DNA of 20,093 nt from Ruminococcaceae bacterium UBA5413 (GTDB taxonomy: Bacteria > Bacillota > Clostridia > Oscillospirales > Acutalibacteraceae): NCBI GenBank assembly GCA_002409585.1, contig DHNP01000013.1:1-20093 (forward strand). Direction: 5' to 3'. This document shows positions 7,291 to 15,383 of the stretch, in pieces. Each line of letters starts with the position of its first letter. The stretch's first letter is position 1. A model generated the notes under the pieces. The model saw only the letters and a list, made by a program, of their open reading frames with translations, did not search any database and was not told where the DNA came from. The position numbers and the translations under genes are program-made.

Positions 7291-8535
7291 ATGGATTACA
7301 TGGAAGAAATGGGCATAAAAGCCAAGCGCGCGTCAAAGCTCCTCGCGGCCTCGGGCTCGCTTAAGGACAGGGCCCTTTTGTGCGCCGCAGATGAAATTGA
7401 AAAATCGGCGGACGGGATTTTAGCGGCAAATAAAGGCGATATGGAGTTTGCCAAAAAGGCAGGCATGAAAGATTCCCTGCTCGACAGGCTCCAGCTCACC
7501 GGCAGCCGCATCTCCTCGGCAGCCGACGGCATGCGCAAGGTAGCCGCGCAGTCAGACCCCATAGGCACAGTTATTTCAGGCGGCATGCGTCCGAACGGCT
7601 TGAAAATAGAAAAAATACGGGTACCATTAGGCGTTGTCGGCATTATATATGAAGCGAGGCCCAACGTGACGGCTGATGCCGCCGCGCTGTGCCTTAAGGC
7701 TTCAAACGCCGTTATCCTGCGCGGAGGAAAAGAAGCCATACGTTCAAACACCGCCATCTGCTCGGCGATGCGCAAAGCGCTTAAAAGATCCGGCCTGCCT
7801 GAAGACTGCGTGCAGCTTGTAACCGATACCTCGCGCGAGTCAGCCGGCAAAATGATGAAACTGCGCGGGTATATAGACGTCCTTATCCCCCGCGGCGGGC
7901 GCGGGCTTATCCGCGCCGTCGCGGAAAACTCGCTCGTACCGGTTATTGAAACCGGCGCCGGCAACTGCCACGTATACGTAGACGACACGGCGGATGTAGA
8001 TATGGCTGCAAATATAATATTCAACGCTAAAACCTCGCGCCCGTCCGTATGCAACGCAATAGAAACGGTGCTTGTACATAAGGACATAGCAAAAGAGGCT
8101 TTGCCAGCCATAAAAGCGCGGCTTGATGAAAAACACGTTGAGATCCGCGGCTGCAGCCGCACGCGTGAAATCCTCGGCGGCAGCGTTGTGCCGGCAACTG
8201 AGGAAGACTGGTCTGAGGAGTACCTCGACTATATCTTAGCTGTAAAAGTAGTTGACAGCATAGACGAGGCCATAGAGCACATATCAAAATATTCCACCGG
8301 GCACAGTGAATCCATAATAACAAAAAGCTACGGAAGCGCCCGCAAATTCACGTCGCGCATAGACTCCGCCGCCGTTTACGTCAACGCCTCCACGCGCTTT
8401 ACAGACGGCGGTGAATTCGGCCTCGGTGCCGAAATAGGCATATCCACGCAAAAGCTGCACGCGCGCGGCCCTATGGGCGTAAACGAACTTACATCGTCTA
8501 AATTCATCATAACCGGCAACGGCCAGGTCCGGTAA
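7291..8535 (+). CDS. proA: Gamma-glutamyl phosphate reductase (glutamate-5-semialdehyde dehydrogenase)
   Basis: A 414-residue NADPH-dependent reductase that converts glutamyl 5-phosphate to glutamate 5-semialdehyde, the second step of proline synthesis. The aldehyde dehydrogenase-like fold is clear, with IYEARPNVTADAAALCLK near residue 119, LRGGKEA near 143, LIPRGGRGLI near 198 and the catalytic cysteine C254 in SRPSVCNAIETV. The C-terminal FGLGAEIGISTQKLHARGPMG is the usual signature. Length is typical. AAGGGAG lies 13 nt before the first ATG; the in-frame ATG at codon 4 (7300) is a possible alternative. It follows proB and is followed after 14 bp by a membrane protein gene, so all three are probably one transcript. 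Confidence 0.97.
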   Translation: MDYMEEMGIKAKRASKLLAASGSLKDRALLCAADEIEKSADGILAANKGDMEFAKKAGMKDSLLDRLQLTGSRISSAADGMRKVAAQSDPIGTVISGGMRPNGLKIEKIRVPLGVVGIIYEARPNVTADAAALCLKASNAVILRGGKEAIRSNTAICSAMRKALKRSGLPEDCVQLVTDTSRESAGKMMKLRGYIDVLIPRGGRGLIRAVAENSLVPVIETGAGNCHVYVDDTADVDMAANIIFNAKTSRPSVCNAIETVLVHKDIAKEALPAIKARLDEKHVEIRGCSRTREILGGSVVPATEEDWSEEYLDYILAVKVVDSIDEAIEHISKYSTGHSESIITKSYGSARKFTSRIDSAAVYVNASTRFTDGGEFGLGAEIGISTQKLHARGPMGVNELTSSKFIITGNGQVR

Positions 8536-8549
8536 AAGGAGTCAAGGCT

Positions 8550-9473
8550 ATGGCAAAAAAGCAGAAAAAAAGCATAAGCGATTTCTCGGCCGATTACCGC
8601 GGGATGAACGGCGGCACCCATGCAAAAAGCGAAAACGCGGGCGGTGAAGAAAAGGGCTTAAACTTTGACGGTACGGTCCCCATACGTGAAAACAAGATGG
8701 ACAACGATATGGAAATTGACGATTTCCTTCCTGAAAATGAAACCGACGATGCCGATGAACTGCTGACAAAATGGGACGGCGGCGAAGAAGAGCCGCCGGA
8801 GCCTGCTGAAAAAAAGCGCGGCAGGCACCGCTACGGCATACTTTCCGGCACGGTAGTCCTTCTGCTCGCTCTTACCGGCGCTGTTTTCATAGCTTACTCC
8901 ATAGGCAGCTCCGTCCACTCAAAGCTTAATGATGACTCAAAGCTGAGGGCCTATGATACCTTTCTTACCGTAGTAGTGGCACAAAACCCCAAACCGTTCG
9001 CTTCGCCCGACAAGGCCGACTCAGATTTTATTTTAAACGCTTCGCTTTGGAAAACAATGACCGACAGCAGTGCCGCCAACTATACAAATTACGACGATGC
9101 CGGTAAAACCATTGTGCCGCTCGGCGACGTTTCCGATGCATGCCACGAGCTTTTCGGCCCTGACTGCAAGCTTAAACCTAAAAATCCGGATAAAGAGACC
9201 TTTTACACTTATGATGCCGACGCGGCACAGTTCCACGTCGCGCTTTACTCCCTTGACAGTACCTATACCCCTTACACAGAAAGCGCAAAAAAGCACGGCG
9301 ACGAGGTTGTGCTGCGCGTAGGGTACGTGCCTCCGAGCGATGAAACGCGGGCGCAGTCGGCCCAGGCTTCGTCTGGCGGTACGCCTACGCCTGCAAAATA
9401 CATGGAGTACGTCCTTAAAACGAACGCCAAGACCGGTAAAGAGTATATCTACGCCATAAACTCGGTTAAATGA
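8550..9473 (+). CDS. Single-pass membrane protein of unknown function
   Basis: A 307-residue protein that I do not recognise. The first 90 residues are polar and very acidic (DNDMEIDDFLPENETDDADE) and end in a basic stretch, KKRGRHR. One membrane helix follows at about residues 95-118. The remaining 190 residues should lie outside the cell; they hold one candidate alpha/beta domain rich in Asp and Tyr and a Ser/Thr/Pro-rich insert near 268-280. By the positive-inside rule the N terminus is cytoplasmic. AAAGGAG is well placed before the ATG and the gap to proA is 14 bp, so it belongs to the proBA unit by position. Nothing in its sequence links it to proline metabolism. A terminator follows. 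Confidence 0.85.
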   Translation: MAKKQKKSISDFSADYRGMNGGTHAKSENAGGEEKGLNFDGTVPIRENKMDNDMEIDDFLPENETDDADELLTKWDGGEEEPPEPAEKKRGRHRYGILSGTVVLLLALTGAVFIAYSIGSSVHSKLNDDSKLRAYDTFLTVVVAQNPKPFASPDKADSDFILNASLWKTMTDSSAANYTNYDDAGKTIVPLGDVSDACHELFGPDCKLKPKNPDKETFYTYDADAAQFHVALYSLDSTYTPYTESAKKHGDEVVLRVGYVPPSDETRAQSAQASSGGTPTPAKYMEYVLKTNAKTGKEYIYAINSVK

Positions 9474-9524
9474 CTTACGAAGCGGGTATTATGCCGCCCG
9501 ATTTTATTCAGCGCAAAAAAATAG

Positions 9525-9557
9525 TGCCCCCACAGTCTGCCGTTTACTGTGGAGGCA
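9525..9557. terminator. Bidirectional terminator between the proBA unit and the S1 gene
   Basis: TGCCCCCACAGT (9525-9536) pairs with ACTGTGGAGGCA (9546-9557) with one mismatch and a 9-nt loop. T-rich sequence follows on the plus strand and CTATTTTTTT on the minus strand, so it can serve both convergent genes. Confidence 0.85.
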
Positions 9558-9571
9558 TTTAAATTGTTTTA

Positions 9572-10516
9572 TTATTTTACAGGTACGCCTGTAACCGTAA
9601 AGTCGGTTATTATCTTCTTTTCACAGTCTAAAGGCGAATAAACGAAACGCTCCATCCTGTTCCCGGTATAAAAGTATTTAGGGGGCATTGGCCTGTACGA
9701 AATGTCAAACGTGTCTACAATGACAAGCTTTACCTTCATCCTGGCAGGCACTATGCTCTTTATGTAAACGCTTGACTGCTGGCCGGAGTATACATTTTCT
9801 TTCGTTTCGGCAAGTCCGGCGAGGTTCGGAGTAAGCTCTACAAATATACCGTACGGTTCTACCGAGCGGATAATGCCCGCAACCGTTTCCCCAGCGGAAA
9901 ACATGGACACGTTTTCCTCCCAAGTGCCGAGCAGTTCCTTATGACTAAGCGTAATGCGCCCGTCGGCTACCGACTTTACGACAGCCCTTATGTCCATGCC
10001 TACCGCAAACCTTTCGCGCGGGTGGTCAATGCGTGAAACGGAAATAGAGTCTATGGGCAGCAGGGCCACAACCCCGCAGCCAATGTCGGCAAACGCCCCG
10101 AAATTTTCGAGATGCGTTATGCGCGCATCTATAATATCGCCGGGAATTAATTTGGATATTTTACCCTCCATGCATTTTTCCTGGGCGGCCCTTCTTGAGA
10201 GTATGGCCGTAACGCTTCCGTCAGGCTGCTTTTCAAATCCCGTCACTATAAAACATACCGGCCTGTTGACGCGCGAAATGATGGCGATGTCGCGCACAGT
10301 GCCGTCGCGTATACCAACCGCGCATTCCTCGCGCGGTATAAAGCCCTTAGTGCACCCGAGATCTACTATCAGATTATGGGCGCTGTCGCAGACAAGCGCG
10401 CGCCCTTCGAGGATCTTACCTTCACGGCAGGCATCGTTAAGTGAAGAAAAATTTGCCGTCGCCGCATGGTTTTCCAGGGTATCTATCCTCCAACCTTCAG
10501 GATAATACTCAGTCAT
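9572..10516 (-). CDS. S1-domain RNA-binding protein (ribosomal S1-like)
   Basis: A 314-residue cytoplasmic protein with about three S1 (OB-fold) repeats: a divergent one near residues 33-68 (ILEGRALVCDSAHNLIVDLG), a good one near 122-190 (GDIIDARITHLENFGAFADI, ending ITLSHKELLGTWEEN) and a third near 205-270 (GETVAGIIRSVEPYGIFVEL). The arrangement resembles the short ribosomal protein S1 homologues of Firmicutes, which bind single-stranded RNA. It is not the E. coli-type six-repeat S1, and it is not fused to IspH or cytidylate kinase as sometimes seen in Clostridia. AAGGAGGG stands before the ATG. It is a single-gene unit, divergent from the cyclophilin across a 221-bp AT-rich gap. Exact role is unproven. 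Confidence 0.88.
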   Translation of the reverse strand: MTEYYPEGWRIDTLENHAATANFSSLNDACREGKILEGRALVCDSAHNLIVDLGCTKGFIPREECAVGIRDGTVRDIAIISRVNRPVCFIVTGFEKQPDGSVTAILSRRAAQEKCMEGKISKLIPGDIIDARITHLENFGAFADIGCGVVALLPIDSISVSRIDHPRERFAVGMDIRAVVKSVADGRITLSHKELLGTWEENVSMFSAGETVAGIIRSVEPYGIFVELTPNLAGLAETKENVYSGQQSSVYIKSIVPARMKVKLVIVDTFDISYRPMPPKYFYTGNRMERFVYSPLDCEKKIITDFTVTGVPVK

Positions 10517-10737
10517 TTTATTCCCTCCTTTTGTTTACATTCATCTATATATATGCTATAAATAAAACGGTAAGACGTACAAAAAATATTAATGCTGCGG
10601 TAAATATGCCATCCGCTTTTTCAAATGGCGTTACGGTATGTAAACATAGCTTTTCATTATCTTATTTTTATACATATTCTATTATAAAATATAAAAATGA
10701 AATATACAAGGCATAAACGTGGAAAGGAACTAATTTT

Positions 10738-11613
10738 ATGCAAAAAAAGACTATTTTTTTATCATTTGTGACATTTTCCGCCTTATTTTTTTGCCTGACG
10801 GCATGTTCGCACGGCGGCGGCGGTACTTCATCATCTTCCTCCTCACAGGCAAAAACTTCGAGTAAAACATCGGCATCATCGCAGGCGGCAAGTTCAGCCG
10901 CCAGCAGTACAGGAAAGGACAAACAAATGGGCTACCAGCTTGAAAAACCGGCTGACGGCGAAGAGATTGCCGTCTTTGAAACCAGCATGGGAACCGTTAA
11001 AATGCGCCTTTTCCCCGAAGCGGCGCCTAAAGCTGTGGAAAACTTCAAAGGGCTTATAAACGAAGGCTATTATACAGGATTAATATTCCACAGGGTCATA
11101 GATAACTTCATGGTACAGACAGGCGACCCAAACGGCGACGGTACAGGCGGCCAAAGCATCTGGGGCAAGTCTTTTGAAGACGAGTTCAGCCTTAACCTTT
11201 TAAACCTGCGCGGCGCCGTGGCAATGGCCAACAGCGGCAAAAATACAAACGGGAGCCAGTTCTTCATAAACCAGGCGCCCGTGTCGGCATTGCCTGGCTG
11301 GGATAACTGTGAAAAATATTACGAAGCGTATAAGGCAAGCCCCGAAGCTTTTACGGCGCAATACGGCTCCGCGTTCCTCGACATGAGCAAAGTCACAAAG
11401 GAGTATAAGAGTATCTATGAAAAATACGGCGGCAACCCTTTGCTTGACGGCGCTTACAATATAGACGAAAGCGGGTATACGGTTTTCGGGCAGGTCTTTG
11501 ACGGTATGGATACAGTTGACAAAATAGCCGCCGTCAAGACCGATGAAAACAATAAGCCGCTCGAACCTGTCATCATCAAAAAAGCCCAGATAGTTAAATA
11601 CACTACCGATTAA
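10738..11613 (+). CDS. Cyclophilin-type peptidyl-prolyl isomerase, lipoprotein
   Basis: A 291-residue extracytoplasmic foldase. The N terminus is a lipoprotein signal with lipobox LTAC (C23), followed by a Gly/Ser-rich tether of about 40 residues. The cyclophilin domain covers about residues 75-290: FETSMGTVKMRLFPEAAPKA, GLIFHRVIDNFMVQTGDP and NTNGSQFFIN contain the conserved Arg, Phe and Gln of the active site. An insert of about 50 residues (GWDNCEKYYEAYKASPEAFT onwards) separates the two ends of the fold, as in other clostridial secreted cyclophilins. It should catalyse proline isomerisation in proteins folding at the outer membrane face. AAAGGAAC precedes the ATG. A small membrane protein gene follows after 39 bp. 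Confidence 0.95.
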   Translation: MQKKTIFLSFVTFSALFFCLTACSHGGGGTSSSSSSQAKTSSKTSASSQAASSAASSTGKDKQMGYQLEKPADGEEIAVFETSMGTVKMRLFPEAAPKAVENFKGLINEGYYTGLIFHRVIDNFMVQTGDPNGDGTGGQSIWGKSFEDEFSLNLLNLRGAVAMANSGKNTNGSQFFINQAPVSALPGWDNCEKYYEAYKASPEAFTAQYGSAFLDMSKVTKEYKSIYEKYGGNPLLDGAYNIDESGYTVFGQVFDGMDTVDKIAAVKTDENNKPLEPVIIKKAQIVKYTTD

Positions 11614-11652
11614 AAACAATTACTTCAATAATACGGAGGTCAACTGTTAACC

Positions 11653-12063
11653 ATGTACTACGGTTATAACAACGACAGCACGCCCGGAAGTTACGGCCGC
11701 GGAGTCCAAAAACTGCTCTCGGCCCTGTCATACGTCGGCATATTATGGATAATAGGCCTTATCTTCGGCCGGTATGACAGCAAAGTCAGGTACCACATAA
11801 ACCAAGGCATTATACTTACAATATTTGAATTTATTTTTAGAATAATACTTTTCATCCTTCACGCCGTAATAAAAATCTTTTTGATTATGCCGTTTTCCAT
11901 GGTTCCGATTATTTCGGCAGCCGGTTCGTTAATAAATAATATACTTACTTATATATACGGCGCAATAACGGCCGTATATGTAATTATAGGCATTGTAAAC
12001 GCCATATCCGGCCGTGAAAGGCCGCTGCCAATAATTGGCTCATCATTTTCTATTTTGCATTAA
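11653..12063 (+). CDS. Small membrane protein, DUF4870/Tic20-like
   Basis: A 136-residue protein with three to four membrane segments (about residues 26-40, 52-75, 76-96 and 100-117). The motif YVGILWIIGLIFGRYDSKVRYHINQGIIL resembles the DUF4870/Tic20-like family, where a Tyr/Phe-His-x-x-Gln-Gly element follows the first helix. The N terminus is Tyr/Gly-rich and the C terminus carries GRERPLPIIG, another usual feature of these proteins. Function in bacteria is not established. GGAGGT lies 12 nt before the ATG, a long spacing, but a stop directly upstream allows no earlier start. Probably co-transcribed with the cyclophilin; a terminator overlaps its stop codon. Confidence 0.85.
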   Translation: MYYGYNNDSTPGSYGRGVQKLLSALSYVGILWIIGLIFGRYDSKVRYHINQGIILTIFEFIFRIILFILHAVIKIFLIMPFSMVPIISAAGSLINNILTYIYGAITAVYVIIGIVNAISGRERPLPIIGSSFSILH

Positions 12064-12084
12064 AAGCGCAGCGCGGCGCTTTTA
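12061..12084 (+). terminator. Terminator overlapping the stop codon of the DUF4870-like gene
   Basis: TAAAAGCGC (12061-12069) pairs perfectly with GCGCTTTTA (12076-12084) around a 6-nt loop; the first three bases are the stop codon. A second small palindrome, AAATCCGGATTT, with a T-run follows. Confidence 0.65.
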
Positions 12085-12183
12085 AATCCGGATTTTTTAT
12101 TCCATGACTGAACGGCATGCCGTATGAAATTCCGGCTGCCCCGCAGGCCGCTTATAAGAGCATGAATTACGGAAGGAAGAATT

Positions 12184-12213
12184 TATTGTAACAAGTTTTG
12201 CTCCGTTACAATA
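12184..12213 (+). promoter_or_regulatory. Inverted repeat before the Cys-rich mini-gene, candidate operator or leader hairpin
   Basis: TATTGTAAC (12184-12192) and GTTACAATA (12205-12213) are a perfect 9-bp inverted repeat with a 12-bp spacer. A third half-site, TATTGTAAA, lies at 12219-12227 in direct orientation. The arms overlap possible -35 (TTGTAA) and -10 (TACAAT) boxes, but at 15 bp spacing. Binding by a repressor or formation of an RNA hairpin are both possible. Confidence 0.5.
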
Positions 12214-12246
12214 TTATGTATTGTAAATTGAAAGGAGGAAAACATT

Positions 12247-12420
12247 ATGTGTAATTCATGTGGCTGCGGAAATAGTTGCTCTTGCCTTGTAATCCTGCTT
12301 GTAATTTTATGCTGCTGCGGCTGCCTCAACAATAGCTGCGGTAGTAGTGGCAGCAGTTGCGGCAGTTGCGGCAGCTGTGGTGGCTGCGGCGACGGCTGCG
12401 GGAATAACTGCGGTTGCTAA
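12247..12420 (+). CDS. Ultra-cysteine-rich 57-residue protein (HCB-like)
   Basis: A short gene with a strong AAAGGAGG site 7 nt before the ATG, its own upstream inverted repeat and its own terminator. The 57-residue product has 17 cysteines, with Gly, Ser and Asn making up most of the rest. The order is MCNSCGCGNSCSC, a hydrophobic patch LVILLVIL (residues 14-21), a CCCGC cluster (22-26), then repeated GSCGSCGSCGGCG. Similar small clostridial proteins are, as I recall, annotated 'chorion class high-cysteine HCB protein 13', a name carried over by composition only. Metal binding (CxC, CxxC spacings) or a disulfide-rich surface or spore role are possible. The coding call rests on the ribosome binding site, the bounded transcript and the non-random Cys pattern; function is unknown. 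Confidence 0.8.
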   Translation: MCNSCGCGNSCSCLVILLVILCCCGCLNNSCGSSGSSCGSCGSCGGCGDGCGNNCGC

Positions 12421-12429
12421 ACGCAAAAA

Positions 12430-12467
12430 CGGGGGCTGTGAACGAATCGCAGTCCCCGATTTTTTTT
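12430..12467 (+). terminator. Intrinsic terminator after the Cys-rich gene
   Basis: CGGGGGCTGTG (12430-12440) pairs with CGCAGTCCCCG (12448-12458), 11 bp with two G-U pairs and a 7-nt loop, followed after one A by eight Ts. Confidence 0.9.
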
Positions 12468-12502
12468 ATAACAATTTATAAAGCCACCGTTAATTTACGG
12501 CG

Positions 12503-14956
12503 TCAGCTAAGCCCCGCGTTTACCGCCGAGGACGGGTAGCTGTAGCCGTATTTATTGTATTTAACCACGTCATAGTCCCCGTAGCTGTACACGTTTGCTT
12601 CAACAAGCCGCCTGTAAAACAGGCCCGTATAAAACTTGCCGCTCGCAAGGCTCCAGCGTATCAGCTCAGTCCCGAACGCATACGCGTTTGTATAGTTCAG
12701 GTCGTGGACCATGTTTTCAGAACCAGCAAGGCTGACATAACCGGAGTTAAGCCACCCACTTGTACCGTCCGAAAGGCTTACCTTGTACCAGCCGTCATTC
12801 TTGCTTTGGAACCCGCTGTCGGTAACCGTAACAGAAGCGCCCTTTGAAACCGTGCACAATTTGTCCGAAAGGCTGCCCGCACTGCCCATCAATGACGTTT
12901 CTTTCGTTACCGTAGCGCTTATGCCCGCTCCGCCGCTCAGGTCCGGCGGGACTACGGCGTTTTTCATTATCTGCTTAAAGTCAGGCTCACTGCTGCCGTT
13001 AAAGTAGCCCGCGCCAACGTTGTACGCAAAGTCTATCAGGCAGTCCGCCTGCCACTGGTTTATTTTAAAATTATTATTTTTTACCATTTTATTAAGTTCG
13101 GTCGTATATGAAGATTTATTTATAAGGTTAACCATGTCTGAAAACGCTTCGGTTTTGCTTATGGAATCATAGAACAGGGCGTTTTGGCTTATGGTCTGAC
13201 CGTAACCTACCGTCGGTATAAGGCTTGAAGTAAGCGCGTCCTTTTCAACTTCGGGGCGGTACCCTTCCCATGAGGCTATAAGCGCAAGCATTTTATCGCT
13301 TACATGGTGTTCCTCCGAAGTAGAGGCGGAAGCATCGCTGTCTGCCGTAACGTACACATTGGTATCATATGACGTAAGGCTCCATGTCCCGCTTACAGAC
13401 GAATAAGCTGAAACCGTGTACGCGCCGGCCTCCGAAAGCGCCGTGCTGCCCGTCCAGTTCTTAGTAGTTATACCCGAAACCGTATCTTCCGTGCAGCCTG
13501 ATGCATTGACGGTTACAGTGTCCCCGCCTGGCGATTTTACGACGAACTTCACTCCGTCGCGCGTACTGTCCGTGACGGCGGTAAAAGTGACGCTTTCGCC
13601 TAATGAGGCAACGTTTGGTGAAGCATAAGCCGTACGCACAGCCTCGGCATCCGTTACTAAAACTTTGCATGTCGCGGAGCCGGAGCCATTGGAAGCGGTG
13701 ATGACGGCTTCTCCCTTTCCAGCGGCGAAAACAAAACCGTCGGACACGCTGGCAGCGGATGAATTGCTGCTTGTCCAGGTTACGCTGCCGCCCGAAGAAT
13801 TTGTCAGGACTTTAAGGTAAAACGTCTTCCCCGCTGGTATGTTTTTCTGCGCGGCCGATATTGATATATTGCCGTCCCCGCTCGGTACTTCATTATCACC
13901 GTCGGAATAAGTTATTTTAACATAATCGCTGCTTACATAACCAGTTTTTCCCGACGGAGCCTCAACTTCCAGCCACCCAGAGTCAGACGGAGTCTCAAGT
14001 ACCTTCAGCACTGTATTTTTAGGCAGGTTTTCCACTACGGAGCAGTTTGTGTTTGGCTGCTCACGCATCCGCAAAACGTCCGCCGTTACAACGGCTCCGG
14101 TTACGGTATGGGTGCTTTCGCCCGTACCGGCTGCTGAAGCCTGTGAAGATTCTGATGACGAGGCCGGTTCCGCAGACGAAGCCGACGCGCTCCCTGAGGA
14201 TGCCATGTTGAGGTATTGCCTGCTGCACCACCCTTCCGCACCGCTCTGCGTCCTGACCTTAACCCAATCTGCGCTTGAGCTGTCAAGCACCGTTACCTGC
14301 AGCCCTTTCGCCATGGTAAGGATCTTTTTATAGCTTGTCCCCGCGCCTTCACGCAGGTTGAGGTAATCGGTTGTTTTCACTGTCTGCGACGAATCGGAAG
14401 ATGTTTTTGCCGTGCCTGCGGTGCCGGACGACGAACCGCCCGAAATCTTTAAATACGTTTTAGAGCAGTATCCTTCTTTACCGCTCTGCGTCCTGACCTT
14501 AGCCCACTTTGCATCCGAATTATCCAGCACCGTTACGGACAATCCCTTTGATATGACTAAGATGACACGGCCGCTCATGGACGCGCTGTCACGCAGGTTT
14601 AAATTTGAAGACGTTACGGCGCTTGCGGATGAAGCATCCGTGCTGCCGGTACCCGACGCGCTCTGAGATGAACTGCTGCCGAAACTCAGGTATTGCTTAA
14701 AGCAGTACCCCTCCCTGCCGCTTTGGGTGCGCACCTTAGCCCACTTTGCGTCATTATTGTCTGTAACTGTAACAGTGACGTTTTTACCGAGCGTTAATAT
14801 GACGCCAGTGTTGGTTCCGGCGCCATTGCGCAGATTAAGGTAATCCGTCGTTACGGCAGTCAAAGCCGCCGTAACCGGAACATACACAGCCAAAGTTAAT
14901 ATAAATAAAACCGGCACCAATACCGCGGCAATAATCCTGCTTAAGTTTTTCGGCAA
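12503..14956 (-). CDS. Secreted SH3b/Ig-like/GH24 lysozyme-family cell-wall hydrolase
   Basis: An 817-residue secreted protein. The likely start is TTG at 14956: GGAG sits 9 nt upstream and a Lys-Asn-led signal peptide (residues 1-30) follows at once. The TTG at 14971 would add five residues but has no binding site. Domains: four bacterial SH3 repeats (about 37-92, 115-170, 195-250, 283-349) joined by Ser-rich linkers, a BIG2-like domain (362-435), an Ig-like domain (438-538), then a GH24 lysozyme domain from 548. E564 and D573 in EGYRPEVEKD match the spacing of T4 lysozyme E11/D20, and T582 heads TVGYG. A fifth SH3b (about 680-744) interrupts the fold before its closing GLFYRR motif at 778. 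Peptidoglycan cleavage is predicted; role in growth or defence is open. Confidence 0.92.
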   Translation of the reverse strand: MPKNLSRIIAAVLVPVLFILTLAVYVPVTAALTAVTTDYLNLRNGAGTNTGVILTLGKNVTVTVTDNNDAKWAKVRTQSGREGYCFKQYLSFGSSSSQSASGTGSTDASSASAVTSSNLNLRDSASMSGRVILVISKGLSVTVLDNSDAKWAKVRTQSGKEGYCSKTYLKISGGSSSGTAGTAKTSSDSSQTVKTTDYLNLREGAGTSYKKILTMAKGLQVTVLDSSSADWVKVRTQSGAEGWCSRQYLNMASSGSASASSAEPASSSESSQASAAGTGESTHTVTGAVVTADVLRMREQPNTNCSVVENLPKNTVLKVLETPSDSGWLEVEAPSGKTGYVSSDYVKITYSDGDNEVPSGDGNISISAAQKNIPAGKTFYLKVLTNSSGGSVTWTSSNSSAASVSDGFVFAAGKGEAVITASNGSGSATCKVLVTDAEAVRTAYASPNVASLGESVTFTAVTDSTRDGVKFVVKSPGGDTVTVNASGCTEDTVSGITTKNWTGSTALSEAGAYTVSAYSSVSGTWSLTSYDTNVYVTADSDASASTSEEHHVSDKMLALIASWEGYRPEVEKDALTSSLIPTVGYGQTISQNALFYDSISKTEAFSDMVNLINKSSYTTELNKMVKNNNFKINQWQADCLIDFAYNVGAGYFNGSSEPDFKQIMKNAVVPPDLSGGAGISATVTKETSLMGSAGSLSDKLCTVSKGASVTVTDSGFQSKNDGWYKVSLSDGTSGWLNSGYVSLAGSENMVHDLNYTNAYAFGTELIRWSLASGKFYTGLFYRRLVEANVYSYGDYDVVKYNKYGYSYPSSAVNAGLS

Positions 14957-15209
14957 TCCTAACCACTCCAAATTGTTTTTTAATATATCAAAAATACAAA
15001 AAGTATATTATTTACAACAGCAAATACCAAAATATACAGCTTAATTCAAGTACGATTATAAACTAAAAACCGACAATTATCAAGTAAAACGGATAATTGG
15101 AAATTTATAATATCATATAAGGGATTAAATTGGATTACAGGTAATAATCATCCTTTTTTACAGTTATATATATCCGCTATAAGTCATAATTATAAACTGG
15201 GGTGATAAA

Positions 15210-15380
15210 ATGCAAAATCAAGGCGGCAATGACAGCACAGTCGAAATGCTTATGAAAAAGCTCAGCCCTGAGGAGCAGAAACGTGTAAAAGCGCTTTTGG
15301 CGGATAAGTCCGCATGTGAAAAACTCCTTAAAACACCTGAAGCACAAAAAATAATGAGGGAATTCAACGGGGGCAAGTAA
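15210..15380 (+). CDS. Small hypothetical protein, first of a three-gene cluster
   Basis: A 56-residue, charged, helical protein with no membrane segment. It contains LSPEEQKRVKALLADKSACE and a second helix KTPEAQKIMREFNG. GGGGTG lies 6 nt before the ATG and the next gene starts 3 bp after its stop, so coding is likely. It is divergent from the lysozyme gene across a 253-bp very AT-rich gap (14957-15209); a weak promoter with TTTACA (15157-15162) and TATAAG (15178-15183) at 15 bp spacing is possible. Function unknown. Confidence 0.75.
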   Translation: MQNQGGNDSTVEMLMKKLSPEEQKRVKALLADKSACEKLLKTPEAQKIMREFNGGK

Positions 15381-15383
15381 CAA

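Noticed and set aside
7296..8162. 288-codon minus-strand frame opposite proA
   Set aside because: Long only because of codon bias in proA on the other strand; no binding site and a Ser/Pro/Arg-rich product with no fold.
12112..12123. 12-bp palindrome ACGGCATGCCGT
   Set aside because: Isolated, short and not placed at a promoter; could occur by chance.
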